A DNA stretch of 64,000 bases from Flavobacteriaceae bacterium (GTDB lineage: Bacteria; Bacteroidota; Bacteroidia; Flavobacteriales; Flavobacteriaceae), in assembly GCA_016649715.1 (NCBI GenBank), contig JAENXC010000012.1, forward strand, positions 1-64,000. The letters run 5' to 3'. Each line of letters starts with the position of its first letter. Within the stretch, counting starts at the first letter, position 1. Below are positions 50,313-59,568 of the stretch, piece after piece. The notes below the pieces were generated by a model. It was given only the letters and a program-made list of their open reading frames with translations. It had not been told where the DNA came from and did no database searches. Position numbers and translations under genes: made by a program.

Positions 50313-50320
50313 TATTTTTG
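50313..50320 (+). promoter_or_regulatory. -7 element for the DUF6341 gene
   Basis: TATTTTTG fits TAnnTTTG and lies 19 nt before the ATG. It sits in the 42-nt gap shared with divergent DUF6427. Confidence 0.45.
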
Positions 50321-50339
50321 TACTCTAAAGATTAAAGAT

Positions 50340-50567
50340 ATGACTTGGATAGGTTTTTGGGAAGGAATTGCTTCTCTTTTTGAAAATGTTCTTTTTATTC
50401 CTTTTGATGCACTTCGCGATTTGGAATTGACAACTTGGTTGGGAGCAAATGTTATTTCGTGGATACTTTTACTCGCAGGCGCAATTACATTTATTTATTG
50501 GATGCTCAAACTGAAAAGTTTCAACGAAAGCGAAGAGAGCACTTACACTTTCGACGAAAATCCTTAA
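50340..50567 (+). CDS. DUF6341-like small membrane protein
   Basis: 75 residues. MTWIGFWEGIASLFENVLFI starts the protein, then FDALRDLELTTWLGANVIS leads to one membrane helix (WILLLAGAITFIYWMLKL) and an acidic tail (ESEESTYTFDENP). From memory this is the DUF6341 family, paired with DUF6427. No function is known. Its transcription is convergent with purD across a palindromic repeat. Confidence 0.72.
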   Translation: MTWIGFWEGIASLFENVLFIPFDALRDLELTTWLGANVISWILLLAGAITFIYWMLKLKSFNESEESTYTFDENP

Positions 50568-50577
50568 ATTGTTATTA

Positions 50578-50656
50578 CCCCAACCCTAAAGGGTGTTTGT
50601 CCCAACGGCATAAAAATATTCAGGGTTTGCCTTCTCCCCTTTAGGGGCTGGGGGTT
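50578..50656. repeat. CCCCAACCCTAAAGGG / CCCCTTTAGGGGCTGGGGG repeat element
   Basis: Left part ccccaaccctaaagggtg and right part ctcccctttaggggctgggggt form two linked imperfect inverted repeats. The right part abuts the TAA of purD (minus strand). It separates convergent DUF6341 and purD. Confidence 0.75.
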
Positions 50657-51926
50657 AAAGGTCGAAACCTATATCATTGCGATACTGCATCCTATTAAAA
50701 GATAGTTTTTCTATGTTTTGATAGGATTTTTTTAGTGCCTTTCTGAAATCAGTGTCCATTGAAGTTACAGCCAAAACTCGACCGCCGTTAGTTAATATTT
50801 TTCCGTTTTCAATCTTTGTTCCTGCGTGAAAAACGATGGAACCTTCTACGTTTTCCACACCTGAAATTTCCTTTCCCTTTTCGTAAGCTTCGGGATATCC
50901 GCCCGAAACCAACATTACCGTTGCGGCGGCCCTTTCGTCTATTTCGATATCTATTTTGTCAAGATTTTGACGATAGGTTGCTTCCAATAAATCAACCAAA
51001 TCGGTTTTTATCCTTGGCAGTACCACTTCGGTTTCAGGATCGCCCATGCGCACGTTGTATTCTATAACAAAAGGCTCGTTGTTCACTTTTATCAAGCCGA
51101 TGAAAACAAAACCTTTGTAATCTATCTTTTCTTCGGAAAGGCCCTTCACCGTTGGTTTTACGATTCGGTCCTCAATTTTTTTCATCAAAACTTCATCTGC
51201 AAAAGGAACTGGGGAAACGGCGCCCATTCCGCCTGTATTTAAACCGGTCTCGCCTTCGCCAATGCGCTTGTAATCTTTCGCTGTGGGAAGAATTTTATAA
51301 TTTTTACCGTCAGTTAGCACAAAAACGCTGAGTTCTATTCCGTCCAAAAATTCCTCAATAACCACTTTGGAACTCGCTTCGCCAAATTTGCTGTGCGCAA
51401 GCATATTTTCAAGTTCCTGCTTTGCTTCGTTTAAATCCTTCAAAATCAAAACACCTTTTCCGGCTGCCAGTCCGTCTGCCTTCAAAACGTAGGGTGGCTT
51501 TAATTTTTCCAAAAAAGTTTTTCCCGCTTCCAAAGATTCCGCGGTAAAACTTTCGTAGGCCGCCGTGGGAATTTTGTGCTGCACCATAAACTCCTTTGCA
51601 CGCTCTTTGCTGCCTTCCAGCAATGCCCCCCGTTTTGATGGGCCTATGAGCATCACGTTTTCCAGTTCCGGGGATTCCGCAAAATAATCGGCAATCCCGA
51701 GCACCAAAGGGTCTTCGGGCCCAACCATCACCATTTCAATATTGTTTTCAAGAACACATTTTTTTACTGCCTCAAAATCGGTAGGATTAATATTTACATT
51801 TGTGGCCATTGAAACTGTGCCTGCATTTCCGGGAGCTACAAAGAGTTTTTTGCAACGATTGCTCTGTGAAAATTTGTAAGCAAAAGTATGTTCGCGACCA
51901 CCGGAACCAAGTATGAGAATATTCAT
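50655..51926 (-). CDS. purD: Phosphoribosylamine-glycine ligase
   Basis: 423 residues from the ATG at 51924-51926 (MNILILGSGGREHTFAYKFS). The ATP-grasp domain follows: YVLKADGLAAGKGVLI, KVVIEEFLDGIELSVFVLTD, DYKRIGEGETGLNTGGMGAV, then YKGFVFIGLIKVN and EYNVRMGDPETEVVLPRI, all GARS motifs. It catalyses the second step of purine synthesis. The frame is open 37 codons further, but that region overlaps the divergent CapK-like gene. Confidence 0.96.
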   Translation of the reverse strand: MNILILGSGGREHTFAYKFSQSNRCKKLFVAPGNAGTVSMATNVNINPTDFEAVKKCVLENNIEMVMVGPEDPLVLGIADYFAESPELENVMLIGPSKRGALLEGSKERAKEFMVQHKIPTAAYESFTAESLEAGKTFLEKLKPPYVLKADGLAAGKGVLILKDLNEAKQELENMLAHSKFGEASSKVVIEEFLDGIELSVFVLTDGKNYKILPTAKDYKRIGEGETGLNTGGMGAVSPVPFADEVLMKKIEDRIVKPTVKGLSEEKIDYKGFVFIGLIKVNNEPFVIEYNVRMGDPETEVVLPRIKTDLVDLLEATYRQNLDKIDIEIDERAAATVMLVSGGYPEAYEKGKEISGVENVEGSIVFHAGTKIENGKILTNGGRVLAVTSMDTDFRKALKKSYQNIEKLSFNRMQYRNDIGFDL

Positions 51927-51993
51927 GTTTGAACGATTTTGTTTCGGTGTCAAAAATAATTGTTTGTAAATTGACACCCTAATATATTCCAAA

Positions 51994-53307
51994 ATGAATT
52001 TATTTGAAAAAACGTTGAAACTTAATGGTTTTCCCATTGCCGAAGCGAAAAGTAAATTGGGTAAAATTCAGCATATTTCAGATGAAAATTTTGGAAAATA
52101 CATTTTTGAAACTCGGAACGAGATTGTTGCCTATCACATAGGAAATAATCCTTTTTATAAAAAAATCATCGGGAATAGCGACGTTTCCATTTGGGAAAAT
52201 ATTCCTGTAATGACCAAAAGCAACCTGCAATGTCCGTTGGAAGAAAGGATCTCAAAGCATTTTAAAAAAGGTTCCGTTTATATTAATAAAACCTCGGGAT
52301 CTAGCGGCACGCCCTTTATTTTTGCTAAAGATAAATTTTGCCACGCACTTACCTGGGCAGAAATTATTGATCGGTTTGGAACGTTGGGCATTGATTTCAA
52401 TTCATCTTTACAGGCGCGATTTTATGGAATTCCTTTAGATTTTAAAGGCTATTACACAGAAAGGATTAAAGATTTTTTCAGTCATCGCTATAGGTTTCCG
52501 GTTTTTGATCTTTCAGAAAAAAAACTGGAAGCCATTTTGAATGCTTTCAAAAGAAAAAAATTCGATTTTATAAATGGATATACAAGTTCTATCGTGTTTT
52601 TTGCAAAATTTCTCAGCGAAAAAAACCTTGTGCTCAATGAAATTTGCCCTACTTTAAAATATTGTATCGTTACCAGCGAAATGCTTTTTGAGGATGACAA
52701 AAAATTGATGGAAGAAGTTTTCGGAGTGCCTGTAATTAATGAGTATGGCGCTTCAGAACTCGATTTGATTGCTTTTACCAACAACCAAAACGAATTTGTA
52801 GTTAATAGCGAAACCCTTTTTGTTGAAATCCTTGATGAAAATGACTCCACAGTTCCCTTGGGCAGTTCTGGACGTATTGTAATAACCTCATTATACAACA
52901 AAGCTCATCCTATGATTCGTTACGACATTGGAGATATTGGTATTTTATCGGCTGCAAGCACTTATAAAAAGCCCATTTTAGAAAAACTTATTGGTCGAAC
53001 TAACGACATGGCAAAGCTGCCAAGCGGCAAAACAGTGCCTGGCCTTACGTTTTATTACGTTACAAAAAGTGTGATTTCAAAGGACGGCAATGTGAAAGAA
53101 TTTGTAATTGAACAAACGGAGTTGGATACTTTTAAAATTAAATATGTTTCAAGAAAAGAACTCTCTGAGCGTGAAAAACAGCAAATTGAAAAATCACTTT
53201 TTGAGTATTTGGAAAAGGATTTGACGATTATTTTTGACCGAACTGCTGTACTAAAAAGAAGCAAAAGTGGAAAGCTATCACAATTTGTTTCTTTGCTTAA
53301 CACATAA
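51994..53307 (+). CDS. PaaK/CapK-family adenylating enzyme of the polysaccharide cluster
   Basis: 437 residues. The AMP/ATP-binding motif is INKTSGSSGTPFIFAKDK, followed by NGYTSSIVFFAKFL, INEYGASELDLIAF, and the adenylate part MIRYDIGDIGIL with LIGRTNDMAKLPSG. This is the phenylacetate-CoA ligase/CapK group. CapK-like members occur in capsule and EPS clusters and may activate an acid for attachment to sugars, so phenylacetate is not implied. It is the first gene of the strand group with the GT4 gene, 1 nt apart. Confidence 0.8.
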   Translation: MNLFEKTLKLNGFPIAEAKSKLGKIQHISDENFGKYIFETRNEIVAYHIGNNPFYKKIIGNSDVSIWENIPVMTKSNLQCPLEERISKHFKKGSVYINKTSGSSGTPFIFAKDKFCHALTWAEIIDRFGTLGIDFNSSLQARFYGIPLDFKGYYTERIKDFFSHRYRFPVFDLSEKKLEAILNAFKRKKFDFINGYTSSIVFFAKFLSEKNLVLNEICPTLKYCIVTSEMLFEDDKKLMEEVFGVPVINEYGASELDLIAFTNNQNEFVVNSETLFVEILDENDSTVPLGSSGRIVITSLYNKAHPMIRYDIGDIGILSAASTYKKPILEKLIGRTNDMAKLPSGKTVPGLTFYYVTKSVISKDGNVKEFVIEQTELDTFKIKYVSRKELSEREKQQIEKSLFEYLEKDLTIIFDRTAVLKRSKSGKLSQFVSLLNT

Positions 53308-53308
53308 T

Positions 53309-54505
53309 TTGAAAAAATTGTCAAAAGAAATCCTCTTAATAACCAATTATTTTCCACCCGAAAAGGGGGCTGCTGCAAACCGCATGCAAAGTATTGCGGA
53401 AGGTTTGGGAAAATCGGGCTACACGGTGAAAGTGGTGTGCCCATTGCCCAATTATCCCAGCGGAAAAATCTTTGAGGATTACAGCGGAAAGTTCGTTGTC
53501 ACAGAAAATGTTTCTTTTGGAAAAATAATCCGTTTGTGGGTGTGGCCCAGCAATTCCATCAACAAATTGGTGCGTTTGCTGTCTATGGTTTCGTTTTCGT
53601 TCAGTTTGGTTTTATACTTCATTTTTAATAAAATTCCTAAAAAGATTTTTATTCAATATTCTCCTGTTTTTGTTGGGTTTACGGCAGTTTGTTTGGGGCG
53701 TTTGTTTTCAAACCTGCCTGCCGGCAAGGCAGGAAAAACAATTCTGAACGTTTCAGACTTATGGCCTTTGGCGGGAGTGGAAATGGGCATTTTGAAAAAA
53801 GGATGGTATTATTCCCTTTTGCTGAAAATGGAACGTTTCTGCTACAGAAATGCTGATTTAATAGTTGGGCAATCCGAAGAAATTCTTCAACATATTTCAA
53901 ATTTTGAAAAAGTAAAACCTTCTTTTTTATACCGAAACATTCCCGATTTCTCCATTCCCTTAATTTCAGAAAGGTCTTCTTCGCAAGAAATAAAAATTGT
54001 TTACGCAGGATTGTTGGGAATAGCGCAGGGACTTTTACAAATTTGCCAGCAGCTATCTTTTCCGAAAAATGTAAGTTTCCACATTTACGGCGCTGGCCCA
54101 GAAGCTGAAAAAATAAAAGCGCTGCAAAAACAAAACGTTTTCTTTTATGGCGAATTGGGCCGTGAAGAATTACACAGCGAATTGCAGAACTTTGATATTG
54201 CCTTTGTTCCGTTGCTAAAAAGAATTTACGGTTCCGTTCCCTCAAAAATATTTGAATACACCCGTTTGGGATTGCCCGTGCTTTACTTTGCCGGCGGAGA
54301 AGGTGGGGAAATTGTAGCGAATGAGTCTTTGGGTTGGGTCATTTCAGTAAACGATTTTGAAGCTTTGCAGCGTTTTATCGATACGCTTTCAGAAAAAGAA
54401 TTGAAGCGTTTTCCAAAAGAAACAGTTCAGAAAAATTCAGTTTTGGCATTTGATTTCAACAGACAGTTTGAAGCTTTTACCGCTTCCATTGAAGCCGTTC
54501 AATAA
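53309..54505 (+). CDS. GT4-family glycosyltransferase, WbuB-like, with palindromic insert
   Basis: 398 residues. KEILLITNYFPPEKGAAANR at the start and DYSGKFVVTENVSFGKIIRL are typical of WbuB-like GT-B enzymes that use L-FucNAc or related donors. The donor side has VYAGLLGIAQGLLQIC, HIYGAGPEAEKIKAL and VPSKIFEYTRLGLPVLYF with the EX7E-like acidic site. The start is a TTG at 53309, one base after the previous stop. An earlier GTG (53267) would overlap that gene by 41 nt. Residues 136-143 (LPAGKAGK) come from the palindrome at 53713-53733. The last 7 nt overlap the convergent sugar transferase gene. Confidence 0.82.
   Translation: MKKLSKEILLITNYFPPEKGAAANRMQSIAEGLGKSGYTVKVVCPLPNYPSGKIFEDYSGKFVVTENVSFGKIIRLWVWPSNSINKLVRLLSMVSFSFSLVLYFIFNKIPKKIFIQYSPVFVGFTAVCLGRLFSNLPAGKAGKTILNVSDLWPLAGVEMGILKKGWYYSLLLKMERFCYRNADLIVGQSEEILQHISNFEKVKPSFLYRNIPDFSIPLISERSSSQEIKIVYAGLLGIAQGLLQICQQLSFPKNVSFHIYGAGPEAEKIKALQKQNVFFYGELGREELHSELQNFDIAFVPLLKRIYGSVPSKIFEYTRLGLPVLYFAGGEGGEIVANESLGWVISVNDFEALQRFIDTLSEKELKRFPKETVQKNSVLAFDFNRQFEAFTASIEAVQ
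53713..53733. repeat. In-frame 21-nt palindromic insert in the GT4 gene
   Basis: cctgcctgccggcaaggcagg: the 20-nt palindrome of 45547-45568 with one added A, so its length is a multiple of three. It encodes LPAGKAG in place of the short loop before TILNVSDLWP. Confidence 0.8.
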
Positions 54506-55851
54506 GCTTTTTCTTCGCCGCGAAGGGCATTGTAGATTGTTTGGAACACAATTTTTATATCGAGAAACAAACTCCAGTTTTCAAGATAAAAAATATCGTA
54601 TTTAACCCTGTTTATAATATGATTGTCGTCTTCTACCTCCCCACGATAACCACTTACCTGTGCCAATCCCGTGATTCCAGGTTTAATGAAATGGCGTACC
54701 ATAAATTTATCTATCCGCTCCGCATACATGTGGGTGTGGCTGACCATATGGGGTCTAGGGCCCACAACTGACATTTCTCCCTTTAAAACATTAATGAACT
54801 GTGGAAGCTCGTCAATGCTTGTTTTACGAATAATTCTTCCCACACGCGTCACCCGATCATCTCCTTTTGAAATTTGATGAAGATGCGCCATTGGATTTGG
54901 CTTCATAGAGCGGAATTTATAACAATAAAACTCTTGGTAATCCAGTCCGTTGCGTTTCTGCTTAAAAAATACCGGGCCTTTTGATTCCAATTTTATCAAT
55001 ATTCCGAGCAAAGGCGTTAGCCAGGACAATAACCCAAGAATGATTGTTAAAGAAAGAGCAATGTCAAAACTTCGTTTCAAAAACTTGTTGAAGGGTTCGT
55101 CCATTGGTATTTTGCGCATTGTCAAAATAGGAAGAACACCGTAGTATGTAAAATCCAGCTTTTTGCTATAAATCTCTTTGTTGTCTGGAAGGAATTTTAA
55201 AATCTTGAGATTGTTGTCCACAAAATCGATGAGTTTCATCAAATCCTTATTGCCAATTTCCGCTATGGAAGCATAGACTTCATCTATTTTTTCCTTCAAT
55301 ATAAAATCCATGCAATCCTCTATGGTAGCTTTGTCCGATCCTTTTAGATCAAAGGTTTTATAGAGCTTATAACCGTACACGGGATTGGTTGTAAAAAACT
55401 TGCGGAGTTGATCTGTCTTTTGGTTTAGTCCAATGATAACAACCTTTCTCACGTTCCCGCCGAGATGCAATCGGTATTTTTTCAGCAGAAAATAGATTCC
55501 AAATTTCACAACGGTAATACACAGCAATACTACAAGAATATATTCAAAAATCGTAGAAGCGGAAGTTTCCAATTGGTTGTAAAAACCGAAAAAAGAAAAA
55601 ACAATCAAAACGAAAACCACACCCTGTTTACCAATCAAGGACATAATTTTGGCAAGATGCGTAAACCGATATATTTCGTAAAACCCAGAGCGCAACGAAA
55701 GCAAGAGCCAAGCAAGGGTCAAGAAAAAAAGAAAGTTGAAATATGGGAATGGTTTTTCAAAAAATTCAATAGCAAAAGCATAGATAAAGAAGAGGTCTAT
55801 TCCGTAAGAAATAGGCCTTAAAAATCCCGAATATCTTCCACTTTTAAACAT
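54499..55851 (-). CDS. Undecaprenyl-phosphate sugar phosphotransferase (WcaJ/WbaP-like)
   Basis: 450 residues from the ATG at 55849-55851 (MFKSGRYSGFLRPISYGIDL). Four N-terminal membrane helices precede a Rossmann-like central domain (NVRKVVIIGLNQKTDQLRKF). A fifth helix and the bacterial sugar transferase domain follow, with KRSFDIALSLTIILGL, GPVFFKQKRNGLDYQEFYCY, KFRSMKPN, RKTSIDELPQFINVLKGEMS and VVGPRPHM. It moves a sugar-1-phosphate to undecaprenyl phosphate to start repeat-unit synthesis. Its 3' end overlaps the convergent GT4 gene by 7 nt. Confidence 0.92.
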   Translation of the reverse strand: MFKSGRYSGFLRPISYGIDLFFIYAFAIEFFEKPFPYFNFLFFLTLAWLLLSLRSGFYEIYRFTHLAKIMSLIGKQGVVFVLIVFSFFGFYNQLETSASTIFEYILVVLLCITVVKFGIYFLLKKYRLHLGGNVRKVVIIGLNQKTDQLRKFFTTNPVYGYKLYKTFDLKGSDKATIEDCMDFILKEKIDEVYASIAEIGNKDLMKLIDFVDNNLKILKFLPDNKEIYSKKLDFTYYGVLPILTMRKIPMDEPFNKFLKRSFDIALSLTIILGLLSWLTPLLGILIKLESKGPVFFKQKRNGLDYQEFYCYKFRSMKPNPMAHLHQISKGDDRVTRVGRIIRKTSIDELPQFINVLKGEMSVVGPRPHMVSHTHMYAERIDKFMVRHFIKPGITGLAQVSGYRGEVEDDNHIINRVKYDIFYLENWSLFLDIKIVFQTIYNALRGEEKAY

Positions 55852-55858
55852 GCATTCT

Positions 55859-56842
55859 TTATCTAATGTGCTTTGAAAAATCCTTGTGTTCGCTTTTAAA
55901 AAGCTCCTCTTTTGAAAGGTTTTTAAAATACCCAAACGTTTTCTTCATTCCTTCTTCGCGTGAAATCTTTGGTTCCCAACCCAAAAGTTTTTTTGCTTTT
56001 GAAATATCCGGTTCGCGCTGCATTGGGTCATCCTGTGGCAAGGGCTTAAATATTATTTTTTGCACGGTGCCTGTCAATTTTATTATCTCCTTCGCAAAAT
56101 CGAGAATGGTTATTTCCTCGGGATTACCAATGTTTACGGGCAGGGGATAATCGCTGAGCAACAATCGGTACAATCCTTCCACTTCATCATCCACATAGCA
56201 GAAAGAGCGCGTTTGCATGCCATCGCCAAACACCGTTAAATCTTCTCCGCGCAAAGCTTGGCCAATAAAAGCTGGTATTACGCGCCCATCGTTCAAGCGC
56301 ATCCGTGGACCGTAAGTATTGAAAATACGGGCAATGCGGGTTTCCAAACCGTGAAAGCGGTGATACGCCATCGTGATGGATTCCTGAAAACGTTTTGCTT
56401 CGTCATAAACTCCGCGGGGACCAATGGTATTTACATTTCCAAAATATTCCTCGGTCTGCGGGTGCACCAAAGGATCTCCGTAAACTTCGGAAGTGGAGGC
56501 AATCAAAATACGGGCATTTTTCTCCATTGCCAATCCCAAAAGATTGTGCGTCCCCAAAGAACTTACTTTTAAGGTTTGGATGGGTATTTTTAAGTAATCT
56601 ATCGGGCTTGCAGGTGAAGCGAAATGTAGAATATAGTCCACCTTTCCGGGCACGTGCACAAACTTGGTAACGTCGTAGTGGTAAAATTCAAAAGCTTCCA
56701 ATTTAAAGAGATGGGCTATGTTTTTAAGGTCGCCCGTAATGAGGTTGTCCATCCCGATAACGTGGAAGCCTTCGGCAATAAATTTATCGCAAAGGTGTGA
56801 TCCTAAAAATCCGGCGGCGCCTGTAATCAATACTCTTTTCAA
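55859..56842 (-). CDS. uxs: UDP-glucuronate decarboxylase (UDP-xylose synthase)
   Basis: 327 residues, an extended SDR. The NAD motif GAAGFLGSH is at 8-16 and the active-site Y146-x3-K150 is in [35 protein letters not shown] and [20 protein letters not shown] are hallmarks of the Uxs group, as is [20 protein letters not shown]. With the neighbouring UDP-glucose dehydrogenase it gives UDP-xylose. The alternative is a related UDP-apiose or 4-epimerase enzyme, less likely. The sugar transferase ATG lies 7 nt beyond its stop, so the two may be coupled. Confidence 0.88.
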   Translation of the reverse strand: MKRVLITGAAGFLGSHLCDKFIAEGFHVIGMDNLITGDLKNIAHLFKLEAFEFYHYDVTKFVHVPGKVDYILHFASPASPIDYLKIPIQTLKVSSLGTHNLLGLAMEKNARILIASTSEVYGDPLVHPQTEEYFGNVNTIGPRGVYDEAKRFQESITMAYHRFHGLETRIARIFNTYGPRMRLNDGRVIPAFIGQALRGEDLTVFGDGMQTRSFCYVDDEVEGLYRLLLSDYPLPVNIGNPEEITILDFAKEIIKLTGTVQKIIFKPLPQDDPMQREPDISKAKKLLGWEPKISREEGMKKTFGYFKNLSKEELFKSEHKDFSKHIR

Positions 56843-56917
56843 ATTATCCTATTTTTTAAAATTCCCAGATTCAAATTCTCAATTGGTACTATTTAGGAAT
56901 TGAATTCCGTAATTGTA

Positions 56918-58237
56918 TTATTTTTTTGCATTAATCTCTTTTCTCCCCACTGAAACGTAGGTAAACCCTTCTGTTTCCATATCGTTTATATTGTATAGAT
57001 TTCTTCCGTCAAAAATTACTGGATTTTTCAGCAGTTGTTTCAGTTTTTCATAATTCGGTGTGCGGAAAATGCTCCATTCGGTACAGATCAACAACGCATC
57101 TGCTCCTTCAAGTGCCGCGTACATGGATTCTGAATATTTCAGTTTCTCGCCGAAAAGTTTTTTAATATTTGGCATAGCTTCGGGGTCAAAAACTTGAAGT
57201 TTTACGTCTTTTTTCAACAAAGCTTCCATCATATCAATAGATGGTGCTTCACGAATATCGTCAGTTTCAGGTTTAAAGGCCAAGCCCCAAACTGCGATGG
57301 TTTTACCTTTTAAATTGTTGTTGAAATAGGTTTCAATCTTTGGCAGCAGGATTGTTTTTTGAGCAGCATTGACTTCTATAACTGAATTCAATATTTTGAA
57401 ATCATAATTTTCATCCTCCCCAGCTTTTTTGAGTGCTTTCACATCTTTTGGGAAGCACGAACCGCCGTATCCAATTCCGGGGAAAAGAAAACGTTTGCCA
57501 ATACGGCTGTCGGAGCCTATTCCGGCACGGACCATATCTACATCGGCTCCCACTTTTTCGCAGTAGTTGGCTATTTCGTTCATAAAAGTAATCTTGGTGG
57601 CGAGAAAGGAATTTGCCGCATATTTTGTGAGTTCGGCAGATTTTTCGTCCATTACGATTATTGGGTTTCCGGAGCGTACAAAGGGGCTGTACAGTTTTCT
57701 CATCAGTGCCGTTGCTCTTTCGCTGCTAGAGCCGATCACGATGCGTTCAGGTTTTAAAAAATCATCAACGGCGAAACCTTCGCGAAGGAATTCCGGGTTG
57801 GAAACCACATCAAATTCGCAGGGAGCATTTTTGGCAATTATAGTGTGTACTTTTTCGGAAGTTCCCACTGGCACCGTGCTTTTGTCCACAATAACTTTGT
57901 ATTCCTTTATTTTCTTTCCAATTTCTTCGGAAACGTTCAAAACATAGGAAAGATCTGCAGATCCATCCTCATCTTCTGGGGTTGGGAGGGCCAGAAAAAT
58001 GATGTCGCCGTGGTCCAAACCTTCTTCCAACGAGGTTGTGAATTTTAAGCGATCTGCTTGAATGTTTCGTTCAAAAAGCACATCCAAATGGGGTTCGTAA
58101 ATGGGCACTTGCCCATTGCGCATTTTTTCAATCTTTGCTTCATCTATGTCCACACAGACCACTTCGTTACCTGTTTCTGCCAAGCAAGTTCCCGTTACAA
58201 GGCCTACGTAGCCAGTTCCTATTACTGAAATTTTCAT
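56918..58237 (-). CDS. ugd: UDP-glucose 6-dehydrogenase
   Basis: 439 residues. The N-terminal Rossmann motif is VIGTGYVGLVTGTCLAETGN. The catalytic C261 is in GIGYGGSCFPKDVKALK, and VDKSTVPVGTSEKVHT and SNPEFLREGFAVDDFLKPER are family motifs. The C-terminal dehydrogenase part is VWGLAFKPETDDIREAPS. It oxidises UDP-glucose twice to UDP-glucuronate, the substrate of the downstream Uxs. A TACTTTTG box (58292-58285, minus strand) lies 48 nt upstream. Confidence 0.95.
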   Translation of the reverse strand: MKISVIGTGYVGLVTGTCLAETGNEVVCVDIDEAKIEKMRNGQVPIYEPHLDVLFERNIQADRLKFTTSLEEGLDHGDIIFLALPTPEDEDGSADLSYVLNVSEEIGKKIKEYKVIVDKSTVPVGTSEKVHTIIAKNAPCEFDVVSNPEFLREGFAVDDFLKPERIVIGSSSERATALMRKLYSPFVRSGNPIIVMDEKSAELTKYAANSFLATKITFMNEIANYCEKVGADVDMVRAGIGSDSRIGKRFLFPGIGYGGSCFPKDVKALKKAGEDENYDFKILNSVIEVNAAQKTILLPKIETYFNNNLKGKTIAVWGLAFKPETDDIREAPSIDMMEALLKKDVKLQVFDPEAMPNIKKLFGEKLKYSESMYAALEGADALLICTEWSIFRTPNYEKLKQLLKNPVIFDGRNLYNINDMETEGFTYVSVGRKEINAKK

Positions 58238-58308
58238 ATTTATGATCCCGCCATAACGGGTTATCTCTTTTAATTAAACGACCGCAAAAGTACAATTTGC
58301 AATTCTTT

Positions 58309-59568
58309 TTATTCCTTTTTTATTTGGGTGTTTTCAGGGCCTTTGCTGTTTTGGACGCTTGTCATCAGCACGATCAAAATGAAACCAATGTAATAGGCTC
58401 CAATCTGTCTATGGAAAACATTTTCGACCGAACAATACATAATTAAAATGGCGAGCATGGCCGTTGCAAAAAACTGCTTCCTTATTTTTAAGAAAGCAAC
58501 ACAAATAAACAGTAAAAACAGCAACAATGCGATAAACCCAGCACTGAGATAGAAATCCAAAAACTGGTTGTGGGTGTTGTATTCCGCAGTCACAAATTCA
58601 TTTCTTTTCTGCGGGTCGGTTATTTTGGTCTCGTAAAACGACACCAATTTATCACTCGTTTGTTCAAACCCGAAGCCGATAAAACTAAAACCTTCATCAT
58701 TTATAATTTCTGAAGCACATTTCCAAACAACAGCTCTAAGTTCGTAAGTCATAGAATTTTCAATAAACGCTGGGGCGGTACGATTATCGGAAGATTCGGC
58801 TTGGTAAAGTTGGTTGCCTTTTTCGTTTTTCAGAAGAATAAATAGTCCTGCCACCGCAACAACTGCGAATACTGCGATTATGGCTTTCCAAAGTTTGCGT
58901 TGGCCATAAAACTGACTGATAAGCAATATTACAAATAATGAAATGATAGCAATTTTTGAGGCTATTAAAATGATGAATAGGGCATTTATGAAGATATTTG
59001 CCAAATGATAATTGTTGTTGGGATGGTATTTTTTTGAAATTGCCTGAAAGGAAATGAGAAGACTAAAAGTGCTGAGAAGTCCTAAATACAGCCTGTCTAT
59101 AAGCAACGATTCCACAACTTGTGGCGACTCGCCCAGGGCGAAACTGCCCGTTGCGTCGGTAATCAAAACAAAATTATAAATTGAAAAAACAATTGCTGCC
59201 AAAGCTGAAAAAATGATGGCAGTATTTATTTTCCCTGCCCGCCCGTTTGGTGGGTTAACATCTGCAACAGGAATGTAAAGAATGGCAAGCCCCACGGCAA
59301 TCATCACTTTTTTGATGATATTAAAATCTTCGGGTAAACGCCCTGCAAAAAAGGAGTTGAGGCAGAGATACGCAAAAAGTCCAAAAAATATAGCAATGGG
59401 AAGTGACTTCAGTTTTTTGAAATCTTCTTTTTTCACAATAAAAGGGAAAGCGACCACCAAAATTGCCAAAAGAATATTGGGCAATGCCCTGATGTAATTG
59501 TCAAAAGGGATAATAAGGTAAAGCAGCAAAAAGGCATAAGGGTATATGGCGGAGAGCAGTATCCTCAT
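58309..59568 (-). CDS. O-antigen polymerase/ligase-family membrane protein (Wzy/WaaL-like)
   Basis: 419 residues with about ten or more membrane helices. The periplasmic loop contains AEYNTHNQFLDFYLSAG, the NxHNxxL motif typical of the Wzy_C/O-antigen ligase family, followed by the last helices FIALLLFLLFICVAFLKI and FILIVLMTSV. It would polymerise repeat units or ligate them to a carrier. Residues 105-113 (NPPNGRAGK) interrupt helix 4 and its loop and resemble the palindrome-derived peptides elsewhere in the window, see 59234-59254. Confidence 0.82.
   Translation of the reverse strand: MRILLSAIYPYAFLLLYLIIPFDNYIRALPNILLAILVVAFPFIVKKEDFKKLKSLPIAIFFGLFAYLCLNSFFAGRLPEDFNIIKKVMIAVGLAILYIPVADVNPPNGRAGKINTAIIFSALAAIVFSIYNFVLITDATGSFALGESPQVVESLLIDRLYLGLLSTFSLLISFQAISKKYHPNNNYHLANIFINALFIILIASKIAIISLFVILLISQFYGQRKLWKAIIAVFAVVAVAGLFILLKNEKGNQLYQAESSDNRTAPAFIENSMTYELRAVVWKCASEIINDEGFSFIGFGFEQTSDKLVSFYETKITDPQKRNEFVTAEYNTHNQFLDFYLSAGFIALLLFLLFICVAFLKIRKQFFATAMLAILIMYCSVENVFHRQIGAYYIGFILIVLMTSVQNSKGPENTQIKKE
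59234..59254. repeat. GC-rich, partly palindromic insert in the Wzy/WaaL-like gene
   Basis: cctgcccgcccgtttggtggg: CCCGCC pairs with GGTGGG (one G-T pair) around a short loop. The codons give NPPNGRAGK. The relation to the 45547-type palindrome is weaker than for 53713-53733. Confidence 0.5.
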
